Of a stretch of DNA of 64,000 nucleotides, positions 50,069-60,105 are shown in pieces (position 1 is the first letter of the stretch; every line of letters begins with the position of its first letter). The translations under genes were made by a program, and so were the position numbers. Under the pieces are notes generated by a model. The model ran no database searches, was not told where the DNA came from, and saw nothing but the letters and a program-made list of their open reading frames with translations. Origin of the DNA: Pontibacter flavimaris (GTDB lineage Bacteria > Bacteroidota > Bacteroidia > Cytophagales > Hymenobacteraceae); NCBI RefSeq assembly GCF_001907195.1, contig NZ_LVWA01000008.1, positions 1 to 64,000 on the forward strand, written 5' to 3'.

Positions 50069-51742
50069 ATGGCAGTGGTAACAATAAGCAATGAAGAAGA
50101 TATACCTTTAAAAGACAAGAAGGGGGGAGCTCCTTTAATTACGAAATTATTGGTAGGAGAAGAGGCATTTAAAGTACTTTCAGAACCCATGTTTAAATTA
50201 GAATGGGACCTGCTCTATGGGACATGCGCGTGGTGTACGGTTTTTCAAAGCCGAGAGTTTGTAGAAACCTGGTACGACATATACCGGGAAGAGTATCTGC
50301 CCATTGTGGTTACAGCCACAGAAGATAACCACCTGGCTGGTCTACTTACCATGGCCCTGCCACGAACCTGTGTGGATGAGCAGGGCATACTCAAGAGACC
50401 AGGCCGGATTGTGGGGGCAGGGCAGTATGAAGCAGAATACCAGTGCTGGCTTTCTGGTCGGGTATACGCCGAGGAGTTTATCAAAAAGGCACTTCAAAGT
50501 ATAGCTGGCACTTTCCGGGGCTGTGACATCCACTTCAGGTATCTGCCATCAGCCATTCCCCTGGCGTGGGTGCAGGCAGATCCCTATTGGAGGAATAGGT
50601 TGATATTGCAACCTGCAACCAGGCCTTTGATGGCCATGAGATCCCCGCAGTTTTCAAAGCTTTTTACAAAACCGGAGTTCAAAAATAAAGTAAACCGCCT
50701 GAAGCGCCACGGGAAGTTTCGTTTTGAGATAGTTACTCAAAAAAGCTACTTTGAAGAGATTCTTCCTGAACTCGTTTTGCAGTATGATTTTAGGCAGGGA
50801 GCTATGTTTAACAAAAACCAGTTTTTCGAGAATCCACTTAAAATCAGATTTCTTCTGGCTGTATTCGACAAGGGACTGTTGCATGTGTCGGTGCTGAAAG
50901 TGAACCAAAAAATAATGGCTGCTATTGTGGCAGTGGCAGGGAAAGGTTGGGTACACTTGGGCGGGATAAACACACATGCCCCCTACAAAGCGAAATTTCT
51001 GTCGCCGGGTTTTGTGCACTTCATTATGCTGGGCAAACACCTGGCTACTAGTGGGTTCGAGGTATTCGATTTAACTCCCGGAGGAGATGCTTATAAGGAG
51101 CGTCTGGCTACTGATCATGACCTTGTTTATGAGATGATCCTCCCTGGTACCGTAATCAGCAAAACGAAAAGACTCCTTAAAAAGAACCTGTTTAGCAGAC
51201 TGGTGCAGGCAGGCAAAAGGCCGATGAGCGTGGAGTTGACCCTAAGAAAGGAGGTGTACCTGCTAAAGGCACATGTCAGATCAATGCTCAATCCAAAACT
51301 TGCTTTATCCAAGCTTCTGGCCAAGCAAAGAAGGCCCATGCAGATAAGGCCGGATTGGAACGAGACGGCTGACCCTATGATGGGGGTGCAGGAAAACGAT
51401 CTAAAGGAATTATTGCTATATACACCTGCTAAGTATGATGTGTCGCGGTGGGAGTTTTTGGAGACAGCCATGCGACGCCTGGAAGCCGGGGATACCTGTT
51501 ATACCTGGAGCAAGGATGGACAACTCATGGCTTGTGCCTGGCTTGTTGATTTGGTGGTGGACTCGGAAAATACAGCCCCTGAGAAGCCCTTCCAGTTGGA
51601 ATTAACCTATTGCCAAACCGCAGCCAGAAAGCAACTGCCTGCTTTTCTGGCTGCCATTTCCCGCCTTCTCCAGGGGGAGGGCCTTATGCCATTATTTGTG
51701 CGAAACCTGTGTAGGAGTGGTTTCGCTCTTGACAAAGTATGA
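50069..51742 (+). CDS. FemAB/BioF2-like GNAT protein (copy 1)
   Basis: 557 residues. The first lobe (about 40-375) has the FemAB/Acetyltransf_6 pattern: ACTVFQSREFVETWYDIY-like start (CAWCTVFQSREFVETWYDIY), KVNRLKRHGKFRFEIVTQKS, LQYDFRQGAMFNKNQFFENP, AAIVAVAGKGWVHLGGINTH and SGFEVFDLTPGGDAYKERLA. A second, shorter lobe (about 440-550: DVSRWEFLETAMRRLEAGDT, CYTWSKDGQLMACAWLVDLV) also looks GNAT-like. Such proteins acylate or transfer amino acids to polysaccharide or envelope precursors in the cytosol. Tandem paralogue follows. Confidence 0.78.
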   Translation: MAVVTISNEEDIPLKDKKGGAPLITKLLVGEEAFKVLSEPMFKLEWDLLYGTCAWCTVFQSREFVETWYDIYREEYLPIVVTATEDNHLAGLLTMALPRTCVDEQGILKRPGRIVGAGQYEAEYQCWLSGRVYAEEFIKKALQSIAGTFRGCDIHFRYLPSAIPLAWVQADPYWRNRLILQPATRPLMAMRSPQFSKLFTKPEFKNKVNRLKRHGKFRFEIVTQKSYFEEILPELVLQYDFRQGAMFNKNQFFENPLKIRFLLAVFDKGLLHVSVLKVNQKIMAAIVAVAGKGWVHLGGINTHAPYKAKFLSPGFVHFIMLGKHLATSGFEVFDLTPGGDAYKERLATDHDLVYEMILPGTVISKTKRLLKKNLFSRLVQAGKRPMSVELTLRKEVYLLKAHVRSMLNPKLALSKLLAKQRRPMQIRPDWNETADPMMGVQENDLKELLLYTPAKYDVSRWEFLETAMRRLEAGDTCYTWSKDGQLMACAWLVDLVVDSENTAPEKPFQLELTYCQTAARKQLPAFLAAISRLLQGEGLMPLFVRNLCRSGFALDKV

Positions 51743-51810
51743 ATTCTTATACTTTAAAGCGGTAATGCCGCAGTATTATCAATAATAAACATAGTGTTAC
51801 AAGGCTTTAA

Positions 51811-53463
51811 ATGCAGCATATAATGTTCCAGTTGACCACTTTAGGCGCCACACCTAAGCGCATTGATTCTAACGGGATAGCAAGGCTTGAGGTACTGATA
51901 GGAGAGGATGCCTTATCTTCTCTGGAAAAAGAAGAGTTTAAAATGGCATGGGAGTGCTTACAGGAAGCCTGCCCATGGAGCACTGCCTTTCAAAGTTACC
52001 CCTATGTGGCCACGTGGTACCAGGTATACAAGGATGTTTATGTGCCCATCTTAATCAGGTATACATTAGCAGGAAAGCTTACGGGCCTGTTAGCCCTGGC
52101 CCTTGACAGCCAAGGGGTAATAGTGGGGGCCGGTGCCGAACAAGCCGAGTATCAGGTATGGGTTACGAAGCCTGAAGATGAGGAGGCATTTGTGAGTGCT
52201 GCCTTCAGGGAAGTGCTAAAGCAATTTCCGGGAGCTGCTATACGCCTGAAGTATGTGCCTGGAGGAGCAAACCTTCAGTGGATCTACCAAAGCCTGTACT
52301 GGAAGAGACATTGCCTCGTGCGTCCGGTAAAGCAACCCCTCATGGGCATAGATGAAGATTACTTGAACGCAGAGCTCCGGAAAAAGAACCGACGAGAAAA
52401 GATAAATCGCTTAAAGCGGTTAGGGCACCTTAACTTTGAGCGGGTAAACAATGCCGACCGATTTGATGAGGTGATTGATGAGTTAACGCTTCAGTATGAC
52501 TTCAGGAAAGGAGCCATGTTCAATAGAAACCTGTTCCGGGCAGACCCCCGAAGACGGCAATTTCTCGGGCTACTATTCGAAAGAGGGCTCCTGCATACGA
52601 CATTATTAACGGTGGATGAGAAAGTGATAGCTTCCAATGCCGGCGTTATAGGAAAAGGCTGGCTTCATTTGCAGGGGCTCAATACCCATTGCCCAACTTT
52701 TGCCAAATACTCTCCAGGTATCCTTCACTTTTTGTTTTTAGGAAAGCAGCTGGCTGAAGAAGGCATAACGGTATTTGATCTTACCCCCGGGGCAGATCCT
52801 TATAAAAATATTCTGGCGACCGACTACGGAACAGCATATCAGCTGGACATAGTCGGGAGCTACACCAAGTTGATCAGGGGCTTTGCCATGCACATGAGGA
52901 AGCATGTAAAGGCTGGGGCAATGGCAGTTGGTATCAGGCAGGAAACGCTGCGAATGCTCAAAAAGAAAATCGAGCAGTTCCATAGCAGGGCGGGTGGGGG
53001 TAAGCTGCTCTCAAGCACCTCCAGAAAGGCAGCAGAAGTACAGCCCATTCTGCTGACCGAAGCATGTTCTGCTTACAGTGTCTCCACAGAATTACCGTTG
53101 CAGTATTGCAGCTTAAAAGACCTGATGGATTATGTCCCTTCCAAATCAGACTGCACGCGCTGGGAATTCTTAGAGGCTGCCATGCGGCGCTTGGAGACCG
53201 GTGAAAAGTGTTATACTTGGAGCGAGCATAACTTATTGCTCAGTTGCGTGTGGGTGGGCCTGCTAGCGCCGGCTTCGGGTAAAGCACAGCTGGACGGAAA
53301 TACGGTTCTTGAACTATCCTATTGCCATACATCCGTAAAAGAAAAGCTTCCGGATTTCTTGCAGGCAATCGCCAGGCAGGTGCAGCAGGAGAAACCAGGA
53401 CCTGTTTATGCTCTGGTGAACGCCAGGGATGGTGTTTACCTTGCTGCTCCATCTTTTTTCTAG
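51811..53463 (+). CDS. FemAB/BioF2-like GNAT protein (copy 2)
   Basis: 550 residues, with the same two-lobed layout as the preceding protein at clearly diverged sequence: CPWSTAFQSYPYVATWYQVY, KINRLKRLGHLNFERVNNAD, LQYDFRKGAMFNRNLFRADP, SNAGVIGKGWLHLQGLNTHC, GITVFDLTPGADPYKNILAT, then DCTRWEFLEAAMRRLETGEK and CYTWSEHNLLLSCVWVGLLA. An alternative ATG lies at 51,823. Old tandem duplication, gap 68 bases. The pair may modify different positions of the same glycan. Confidence 0.78.
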   Translation: MQHIMFQLTTLGATPKRIDSNGIARLEVLIGEDALSSLEKEEFKMAWECLQEACPWSTAFQSYPYVATWYQVYKDVYVPILIRYTLAGKLTGLLALALDSQGVIVGAGAEQAEYQVWVTKPEDEEAFVSAAFREVLKQFPGAAIRLKYVPGGANLQWIYQSLYWKRHCLVRPVKQPLMGIDEDYLNAELRKKNRREKINRLKRLGHLNFERVNNADRFDEVIDELTLQYDFRKGAMFNRNLFRADPRRRQFLGLLFERGLLHTTLLTVDEKVIASNAGVIGKGWLHLQGLNTHCPTFAKYSPGILHFLFLGKQLAEEGITVFDLTPGADPYKNILATDYGTAYQLDIVGSYTKLIRGFAMHMRKHVKAGAMAVGIRQETLRMLKKKIEQFHSRAGGGKLLSSTSRKAAEVQPILLTEACSAYSVSTELPLQYCSLKDLMDYVPSKSDCTRWEFLEAAMRRLETGEKCYTWSEHNLLLSCVWVGLLAPASGKAQLDGNTVLELSYCHTSVKEKLPDFLQAIARQVQQEKPGPVYALVNARDGVYLAAPSFF

Positions 53464-54162
53464 CTGTCCTATCCAGCTTTGTAGTATTAAAACGCATGCT
53501 TAAAGTATGGGTGATTTACAAGCTGCCTATTAACATAGGATGTATAATTATTCTGGAGATATCTTTATAATATTTTTAAAATAAATATTGGGCATATCGT
53601 ACAATTTATAGTTCGTTTGCCTCTCTAACTAGGGAACCTATGTACTAGTTCTAGGATCTTCGCCATTAAATTTGTTCTATTCACCCAAGGTTAAAGTAGT
53701 CTCGCTTTTCTATTTGGCTTTAGGGGTATTTGTTGTACAGAATGTGAAGTCACTTTGAAACATTTATAGTGAAATTTTAATTCATCTTATATTATCCTTC
53801 TCTATTATTGAAACGTACAAGGAATATGTAAATAATAAATTGGTTTATTTTAATTAAATTGACGGTATGTAGAATCTTATTTATACAGCGTTGGACATGC
53901 TCTAGGTGTTCAAGATAGGATAGTTCGCAATATAATACAAAATATAGGTTATGTTTAATGCAAAGCAGTATAGATATGATTTGTATGCTAGCATAATTGT
54001 TCCTATCTCCCTTTAAATCAGATCAGATTACGAGGATATTGTCATCTAGAAGACAAAGCCTGTTGTACTTCACTCCATATATTAAGCACTGATCTTGCTG
54101 CGCTTGAATAGATGCGGTGGAGAATGAAATAAAAGTCATGATCACGAATTAAGTGCAATACT
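53464..54162. other. Intergenic, AT-rich, no gene recognised
   Basis: About 700 bases between the second FemAB-like gene and the priming glycosylphosphotransferase gene, both rightward. Only short frames, no hairpin terminator clearly visible, markedly AT-rich from 53,560 to 54,000. It probably contains the promoter of the downstream gene. Confidence 0.4.
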
Positions 54163-55548
54163 ATGATAAGAGCTAGACAAAAATCTTCATCATCTTCCTG
54201 GGAAAAAGATGTACTAACAGCTGTGCTTACTATAACTATTTTGTTCAGCATAGCAGATATCGTAGCTTTTGTAGAAACACACTGGCTCGTCATCATCAAT
54301 ATTTTCCTCCTTTGGATACTGATCGGATACACGAGGACTAAGTCAACGATAGGGATGCCGGACTCGCGGCATATCCCCCGGCTCACTAATTTTATCAAAA
54401 CATACTTAGTACTGCTTTGCCTGACAAGTATGCTCTATTATCTAAACCCGGAGTTGTTAAATATAATTTTCACTGATAAAAAGGTGTTTGCTGCTTTTGC
54501 CTTAGGATTTCCCATTCTAGGTATACCGCTTAACTTTATGGTAGGTGGGGTTATGGATCAAATAAAATCGAATACGGTGCAAGGCAGGCATACTTTGATA
54601 GCCGGGGTTGGCAGTTTAGCCAAGCATGTGGAGGAGGAAGTATGCGACCATAAAGTGAAGGGGTTCTTAACGTTTAAAAAAGAAGAAGAGTGTCTGGTGA
54701 ACCAAGATAAGATAGTGGGGGGAGTGGATGGAATACAGGAGTATCTGGAGCATAATATGGTGGATGAAATCGTGATCGCCATACCTGTTAAGCATTCAAA
54801 GAAGATACGTAATATACTCTCCGTTGCAGACCATTATGGCGTAAGAGTCAAGTATGTTCCGGACTATCAGAGTGTGTTTGGCGAACACTTCCGCACGAAA
54901 CGATACGGAAACCTGGAAGCAGTACATGTGCGGCAATTGCCCTTGGACAATACCTATGCTTCTTTCCTTAAGAGCGCATTTGATATTCTGTTCTCTACCT
55001 TAGCGCTGCTTGCTTTGCTTCCTCTGTTCCTCATACTTGCCGTGTTAATTAAATTGGATTCGCCAGGGCCAATCTTCTACTGCCCCATCAGGATAGGGAA
55101 GGGGGGAAAACCCCTCAGAGTTTACAAGTTTAGGACCATGGCCGTTTGTGACGATGTATTTGGCGGAATCATGTCCACGCAGAAGAACGATCCAAGAATA
55201 ACCAGCCTTGGCCACTTCATGCGAAAGTATAGCTTGGATGAACTCCCGCAGTTTCTGAATGTCTTGTCGGGCGAGATGAGCGTGGTAGGGCCAAGGCCAC
55301 ACCGAAGTTTTCTGAACCGGCAGTTGCAGGAAAGCGAGGACAAGTACATGATCAGGCACTACTATAAACCAGGTATAACCGGGTGGGCGCAGGTAAATGG
55401 CTGGAGAGGGCCAACAGATACCAAAGAGCAAAAAAGCCAGCGTACGCTGCATGATATCTGGTACATGGAAAACTGGTCCTTCGTGCTCGACCTGAGAATC
55501 GTATACATGACAATATTTGGAAGAAATACGCATAAAACTGCTTTTTAG
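54163..55548 (+). CDS. WcaJ-type undecaprenyl-phosphate sugar phosphotransferase
   Basis: 461 residues. Four N-terminal membrane helices (to about 130), a Rossmann-like CoA-binding-type domain (about 145-250) with EIVIAIPVKHSKKIRNILSV, a fifth helix (DILFSTLALLALLPLFLILA) and the C-terminal catalytic bacterial sugar transferase domain: KLDSPGPIFYCPIRIGKGGK, VYKFRTM, RKYSLDELPQFLNVLSGEMS, VVGPRP and GITGWAQVNGWRG. It attaches the first sugar-phosphate to the lipid carrier, starting exopolysaccharide assembly at the inner membrane. A strong terminator follows. Confidence 0.92.
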   Translation: MIRARQKSSSSSWEKDVLTAVLTITILFSIADIVAFVETHWLVIINIFLLWILIGYTRTKSTIGMPDSRHIPRLTNFIKTYLVLLCLTSMLYYLNPELLNIIFTDKKVFAAFALGFPILGIPLNFMVGGVMDQIKSNTVQGRHTLIAGVGSLAKHVEEEVCDHKVKGFLTFKKEEECLVNQDKIVGGVDGIQEYLEHNMVDEIVIAIPVKHSKKIRNILSVADHYGVRVKYVPDYQSVFGEHFRTKRYGNLEAVHVRQLPLDNTYASFLKSAFDILFSTLALLALLPLFLILAVLIKLDSPGPIFYCPIRIGKGGKPLRVYKFRTMAVCDDVFGGIMSTQKNDPRITSLGHFMRKYSLDELPQFLNVLSGEMSVVGPRPHRSFLNRQLQESEDKYMIRHYYKPGITGWAQVNGWRGPTDTKEQKSQRTLHDIWYMENWSFVLDLRIVYMTIFGRNTHKTAF

Positions 55549-55690
55549 CCGCGCCTGCTCTTAAGTAGGTATGAATAATGTTTAACACTCCGAAATTAAA
55601 CGATTTTATACTTGGCAGACGCTGACAGAACCATACTACTACACCTATTTGAGTGCAGACAAAAGTTTAGGGCACAACAATATGTACCAG

Positions 55691-55734
55691 CCAACAAAAA
55701 AGCTCGCAACAACCGTCGCGAGCTTTTTTGTTGG
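55691..55734. terminator. Strong symmetric terminator
   Basis: Perfect 17-bp arms CCAACAAAAAAGCTCGC / GCGAGCTTTTTTGTTGG with a 10-nt loop, between the convergent priming transferase and wecB genes. Confidence 0.93.
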
Positions 55735-55821
55735 TAAGAGGCTGACTCTTCAGCTAGGTTATACTTTGCTTTATCAGAAGCAAGTGGATGCTGCCGTAAT
55801 TGTTTACTTTAAAAATGGAGT

Positions 55822-56916
55822 TTAATTATAGAGCTCGATTAGTTTAGCAACTATTCTCTCCGATGCTTTGCCGTCCCAAAGTGGAGGCACACCGCCCTTC
55901 TTCCAATCTCCTTTTAAAAGCTTATCAAGATAGGGCTTGAGGTGCGAAGGGTTCGTGCCGATGAGCTCATTAGTACCGATCGTTATTGTTTCCGGACGTT
56001 CTGTGTTGTCTCGGAGCGTGAGGCATGGCACTCCCATGATGGTGGTTTCTTCAGTAATACCTCCTGAATCGGTAATCACTCCTTTGGAGTACTTGACCAG
56101 GTAATTAAACTGCAGGTAAGATAAAGGCTCAACAAAATGAAGGCGTTCATCCATTATACTGAGCTCTTCCAAGTGCCTGGCCGTGCGGGGGTGCACCGGG
56201 AAAATGATAGGATACTGGCCGGTTCCCTCGATGATGGCATGCATCATGTCTCTCAGCTTGCTTTGTTCATCCACATTGGCAGGTCGGTGCAAGGTTAAGG
56301 TAAAGTAAGCACGTTCCTGTAATTTAACGCCCCGCACAGAAATCTCCGGGTCTTTTAGTCTGCCGATATTGGAAAGTAAGGTATCGATCATCGTGTTGCC
56401 AACAAAGTGGATCCTATCCGGCTGAACTCCGCTCCTTAGAAGGTTTTCGTTGGCTGTTTGCGAAGTTGTAAAGAAGTGATCCGTGATGCTGTCTGTTACG
56501 ATCCGGTTAATTTCCTCAGGCATCGACATATCTCCTGAACGAATGCCTCCTTCCACATGGGCTACCTCCACGCCAAGTTTTTTAGCCGTGATAGAACAGG
56601 CCATGGTGGAGGTAACATCGCCCACCACAACGACTACATCCGGTCTGTTTTCCAGTAGCTCCTTTTCGAAACGGACCATAATCGCAGCGGTTTGCTCTGC
56701 CTGGCTTCCTCCGCCAGCTTCCAGGTTCACTTCGGGGGCAGGAATATTCAGCTCCTCAAAAAAGCTTTCAGACATCTTCTTGTCGTAGTGCTGTCCGGTA
56801 TGCACGAGGCGGTACGTGAGCTTCTTTCCTCTATGTTGTGCCTGTTCGATGGCCTTTATGATGGGGGCTATTTTCATAAAGTTCGGCCTTGCACCGGCCA
56901 CGATCGTGATCTTCAT
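55822..56916 (-). CDS. wecB: UDP-N-acetylglucosamine 2-epimerase (non-hydrolysing)
   Basis: 364 residues, standard length. It starts MKITIVAGARPNFMKIAPII; shows HTGQHYDKKMSESFFEELNI, VVVGDVTSTMACSITAKKLG, VAHVEGGIRSGDMSMPEEIN, GVITDSGGITEETTIMGVPC and LRDNTERPETITIGTNELIG. It converts UDP-GlcNAc to UDP-ManNAc in the cytosol. Its product is the donor expected for the adjacent WecG/TagA-type enzyme. Confidence 0.95.
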   Translation of the reverse strand: MKITIVAGARPNFMKIAPIIKAIEQAQHRGKKLTYRLVHTGQHYDKKMSESFFEELNIPAPEVNLEAGGGSQAEQTAAIMVRFEKELLENRPDVVVVVGDVTSTMACSITAKKLGVEVAHVEGGIRSGDMSMPEEINRIVTDSITDHFFTTSQTANENLLRSGVQPDRIHFVGNTMIDTLLSNIGRLKDPEISVRGVKLQERAYFTLTLHRPANVDEQSKLRDMMHAIIEGTGQYPIIFPVHPRTARHLEELSIMDERLHFVEPLSYLQFNYLVKYSKGVITDSGGITEETTIMGVPCLTLRDNTERPETITIGTNELIGTNPSHLKPYLDKLLKGDWKKGGVPPLWDGKASERIVAKLIELYN

Positions 56917-56970
56917 AGTAGTACAGTAATGGTTGAATGATAGGTAATCGTATTGGGAGGAGGAGTGAGC

Positions 56971-57723
56971 TTAATCGTAAAACGCGGTTCTGGTCCGGCT
57001 GTAGATCATCTCCCGGAGAAGTGCGTACAGGAAATAGGAGTTACAGACGGCATAGCGTTTGGCGAGCCTTCGGGGATCCTGCAGTGTTCTTACCAGCCAT
57101 CTGAGGCCCATTTTTTTGGTGAGGGCGTCCAACTTCACATCTCCTACAAAGTACTCAAAGCTCCCGCCCACCCCCATGATCACTCGTGCCCGGAGCTTGT
57201 CGTGGTACTTGATGATAAACTCCTCTTTTCTAGGCGATCCAAAAGCGACAAAGAGAAAGTCCGGCTCGAAAGCGGCAATCTGGCTGACCACCTCTTCTTC
57301 CTGCGTTGCATGGTAGTAGCCATGCTGAAAGGCTACCCGGCCGATAAGTTGCGGGTAATCTTCTTCAATCTTTAGCTTTACCCGGTCGAGTAACTCCTGG
57401 GGGGAACCGAGAAAAAAGATTTTATAACCACCCTGATGTGCCTCCTTGATCAGCTCAACCATGAGTTCTGCGCCGGAGATAGCCGAGATTTTATTGCCGT
57501 TCACCAGGTACTCCGCAAAGGCAATAGACTGGCCATCAGGAATAATATGGGTTCCAGATTGGAACAAGACTTCCAGGTATTTACTTCTGGAGCCCTGGTA
57601 TAACTTTAAGGTGTTCAGGGAAATAACCGTAGACGTCTGCCCACGTGCGATGTTATACTTTAGTTCGTTTATAAGGGTATTCCTGTCCTGCAGGTAGAGA
57701 TTGTACCCAAACAGCTTACTCAT
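56971..57723 (-). CDS. WecG/TagA/CpsF family glycosyltransferase
   Basis: 250 residues. GT26 features: ISLNTLKLYQGSRSKYLEVL, HIIPDGQSIAFAEYLVNGNK (IPDG), ISGAELMVELIKEAHQGGYK, IFFLGSPQELLDRVKLKIEE and PDFLFVAFGSPRKEEFIIKY, GVGGSFEYFVGDVKLDAL. It transfers ManNAc or a related ManNAc-derived sugar to a lipid-linked intermediate. Directly upstream of wecB in the same orientation with a 54-base gap. Confidence 0.9.
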   Translation of the reverse strand: MSKLFGYNLYLQDRNTLINELKYNIARGQTSTVISLNTLKLYQGSRSKYLEVLFQSGTHIIPDGQSIAFAEYLVNGNKISAISGAELMVELIKEAHQGGYKIFFLGSPQELLDRVKLKIEEDYPQLIGRVAFQHGYYHATQEEEVVSQIAAFEPDFLFVAFGSPRKEEFIIKYHDKLRARVIMGVGGSFEYFVGDVKLDALTKKMGLRWLVRTLQDPRRLAKRYAVCNSYFLYALLREMIYSRTRTAFYD

Positions 57724-57884
57724 AGTCTATATTTTTATGGAAGTTCTTTAAGAAGTGCAGCACTTGTAACTGCGCAGTAGTTGGAAGTACAGGACCTTAG
57801 CTTGGCCAGCCTAAGTTCTGCTCAAAGTATAGGAAAGTATAACAAGGAATCAGAGGACGCTGGGGTACCTAATCATAGCTTAAT

Positions 57885-58841
57885 TTATGATAGCACGGGC
57901 ACCGGCTTTAGCAGCACACGCTCATAAATACTCAGGAGCTTTTCGGAAATGTATTTATTGCTATACTGCGTAAGGACAGGTTCCCGGTTTTGTATTCTGG
58001 GGAAAGTCTTGCTTAGCATATGAAGGCGCTCCACGTAAGCTTCCATGCTTTTAGGTACGATGAAGCAATGGTCCACTTGCCCGCATATGAGTTTCACATC
58101 TCCGACATCATTAGCGATCACGGGCAGGGCATTAACGATGGCTTCCTTTATAACCTGCGGGCTTCCTTCTGTTTTGCTGCACATCAGCAGCGCGTCTGCC
58201 GCCTGCATCAACTTGGTCACCTGCTCCCTGCTATAGCCTTTCAACTCCAGAAATTTAACCGATCGGGTAGTCTCCTCAGAAAAGGCTTTGACCACTTCTA
58301 AGGCAAATTCAGGGTCCTTTACCGGAAGATCAAACCGTGAGGCAAAGAGTATCACAAAATCGTTTGCACCCCACCCGTAGTGGGCTCTGGCGGGATCTCT
58401 GTAAACAAGGTCTATCTCCGTGTTTGTGCCACAAGGTAGCACCGTGCTCCTGGCAGTAATATAGGAGAGCATCTTGCTGGAAACCAAAATGTTATGATCT
58501 GCCAGCCTGGAGGCCAATAAGGAGAACCTGCGCTCTGAGGGTTTATTGATATCACTGCCGTGGTAGGTGATAATGATCTTCAGGTTATGGCGAAATAATA
58601 GCCTGCTAAGGACAGCCAGCAGCCCCGATAAACCATAATGGGCGTGAATCAGGTCAACCGGATGGCGCTTAAGATGATGATATAAACCGTAAGCGGCTTT
58701 TGTATAGCCTTTCAGGCCATTGCTGCGCACAAGAAAGTGCTCAATTTTAATGCCGGCAGCATGTTCGAGCGCTATGGCCTGCTCCTCTACAAACGGGTGG
58801 GGCCTGCCGGTTTTAGAGCGACTGATAAAAAGTACGTTCAT
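57885..58841 (-). CDS. GT4 family glycosyltransferase
   Basis: 318 residues, GT-B fold: DLIHAHYGLSGLLAVLSRLL, IITYHGSDINKPSERRFSLL, VILFASRFDLPVKDPEFALE, and ADALLMCSKTEGSPQVIKEA with the donor-binding Glu and VIANDVGDVKLICGQ. It starts two bases after the upstream gene stops, so the two are translationally coupled. It probably extends the repeat unit of the exopolysaccharide. Confidence 0.87.
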   Translation of the reverse strand: MNVLFISRSKTGRPHPFVEEQAIALEHAAGIKIEHFLVRSNGLKGYTKAAYGLYHHLKRHPVDLIHAHYGLSGLLAVLSRLLFRHNLKIIITYHGSDINKPSERRFSLLASRLADHNILVSSKMLSYITARSTVLPCGTNTEIDLVYRDPARAHYGWGANDFVILFASRFDLPVKDPEFALEVVKAFSEETTRSVKFLELKGYSREQVTKLMQAADALLMCSKTEGSPQVIKEAIVNALPVIANDVGDVKLICGQVDHCFIVPKSMEAYVERLHMLSKTFPRIQNREPVLTQYSNKYISEKLLSIYERVLLKPVPVLS

Positions 58842-58843
58842 AC

Positions 58844-60019
58844 TTATACTTGTTTGACTGCAATCTTAGAGTCTGTCTTAGCAGTTTGCGTCCCGAAAGA
58901 GCAGGTATGCTCCAATACTTCGCTGTAGACCTGCTCAAAGGATTTACCCATTCTGTCGATGGAGAAATTTTGACGGATGATTTCTTTGCTTCGGGCGCCC
59001 ATCCTGTTTCGTTTCTCCGGATGATCAATGAGGTCCAGAATGAGGTGGGCAATGTCTATATCCGGCATGTTCTCGACCAGAAACCCGTTCTCGGTATGAT
59101 GAACAAGCTCTCTGGTACCGCCGGCAGCACTAGCGATAACGGGTTTAGATAAAGCCATGTATTCAATGATGGCGTTTGAGATGCCTTCTCCGTTGGGCGA
59201 AAACAAAACCCCGATATCACAGGCATTCACCAAGGCCTCCACATCATTTATCCCGCCCGGAAACTTTATCAGCGGATTTTGCATGATTAATTCCTGGTAC
59301 CTGTTAAAGTTCAGATCATCATGGCTTTTTCCAACCCCAATAAAAGTTATATCATTGCGCTTACAAGTTATATATTCAGCAATCCGGTAAAAAAGCCCAT
59401 AATCTTTATTTGGGGAAAAGGAAGCGCACATAACGACCGTGTAGGGCGTGCTGATGCCATACTTCTGTTTGACATGGTAAACCTCTGGCAGATTTTCAAA
59501 ACGACTCATATCAACACCGTTGTAAATCACTTTGCTCTTGGATAAAGGAGGCCTGAAGGAGCAAACACCCGCGGCTGAATTTGACAAGATCACATGAGAG
59601 CAATAGAAATTTAGCCTGTCTACCAACCCGGGCAGCGACCAATGGTTAAAGTTGGGAGGGGCAGAGGTAATCTGATTGTTCACAATGGGGAGCCTCTGCA
59701 AGATGGCTGTAGGCACTGCATAAAAGGTTTGCATGCGGCCCCAAGTATGAATTAGGTGTGGCTTAAACGCCTGGCATACTTTATAGAAGCTAGAGAAGAT
59801 GCTATACTTTGGTTGGCCAATGATTTTGTAGGGGATACCCAGGCTGTGGAACTCAGGATAATATATATCTTCTTTTGTCATTACCAGAAGTATGTCATAC
59901 ATGTTCTGGTTCTTTAGGTATTTTAAAAGCTCCAAGAGCCTTCTTTCTTTTCCGCCTGTTTGCAGGGTACCTATAAAAAATACAATTCTGACTTTATCTT
60001 TAGTTAAAGTAAAATTCAT
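58844..60019 (-). CDS. GT4 family glycosyltransferase
   Basis: 391 residues: VFFIGTLQTGGKERRLLELL (acceptor-domain glycine loop), PHLIHTWGRMQTFYAVPTAI, VIYNGVDMSRFENLPEVYHV, TVVMCASFSPNKDYGLFYRI, ACDIGVLFSPNGEGISNAII (catalytic Glu region) and PVIASAAGGTRELVHHTENG. Coupled with the following gene (2-base gap). The sugar is not predictable. Confidence 0.88.
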   Translation of the reverse strand: MNFTLTKDKVRIVFFIGTLQTGGKERRLLELLKYLKNQNMYDILLVMTKEDIYYPEFHSLGIPYKIIGQPKYSIFSSFYKVCQAFKPHLIHTWGRMQTFYAVPTAILQRLPIVNNQITSAPPNFNHWSLPGLVDRLNFYCSHVILSNSAAGVCSFRPPLSKSKVIYNGVDMSRFENLPEVYHVKQKYGISTPYTVVMCASFSPNKDYGLFYRIAEYITCKRNDITFIGVGKSHDDLNFNRYQELIMQNPLIKFPGGINDVEALVNACDIGVLFSPNGEGISNAIIEYMALSKPVIASAAGGTRELVHHTENGFLVENMPDIDIAHLILDLIDHPEKRNRMGARSKEIIRQNFSIDRMGKSFEQVYSEVLEHTCSFGTQTAKTDSKIAVKQV

Positions 60020-60105
60020 GGTTCACATAAAAAAATGACTTACAAAAGAAGAGTATGTATGAATGAGTACCAGCCTGAGCCAATGAGATAGTTTAAGTAT
60101 GATGA

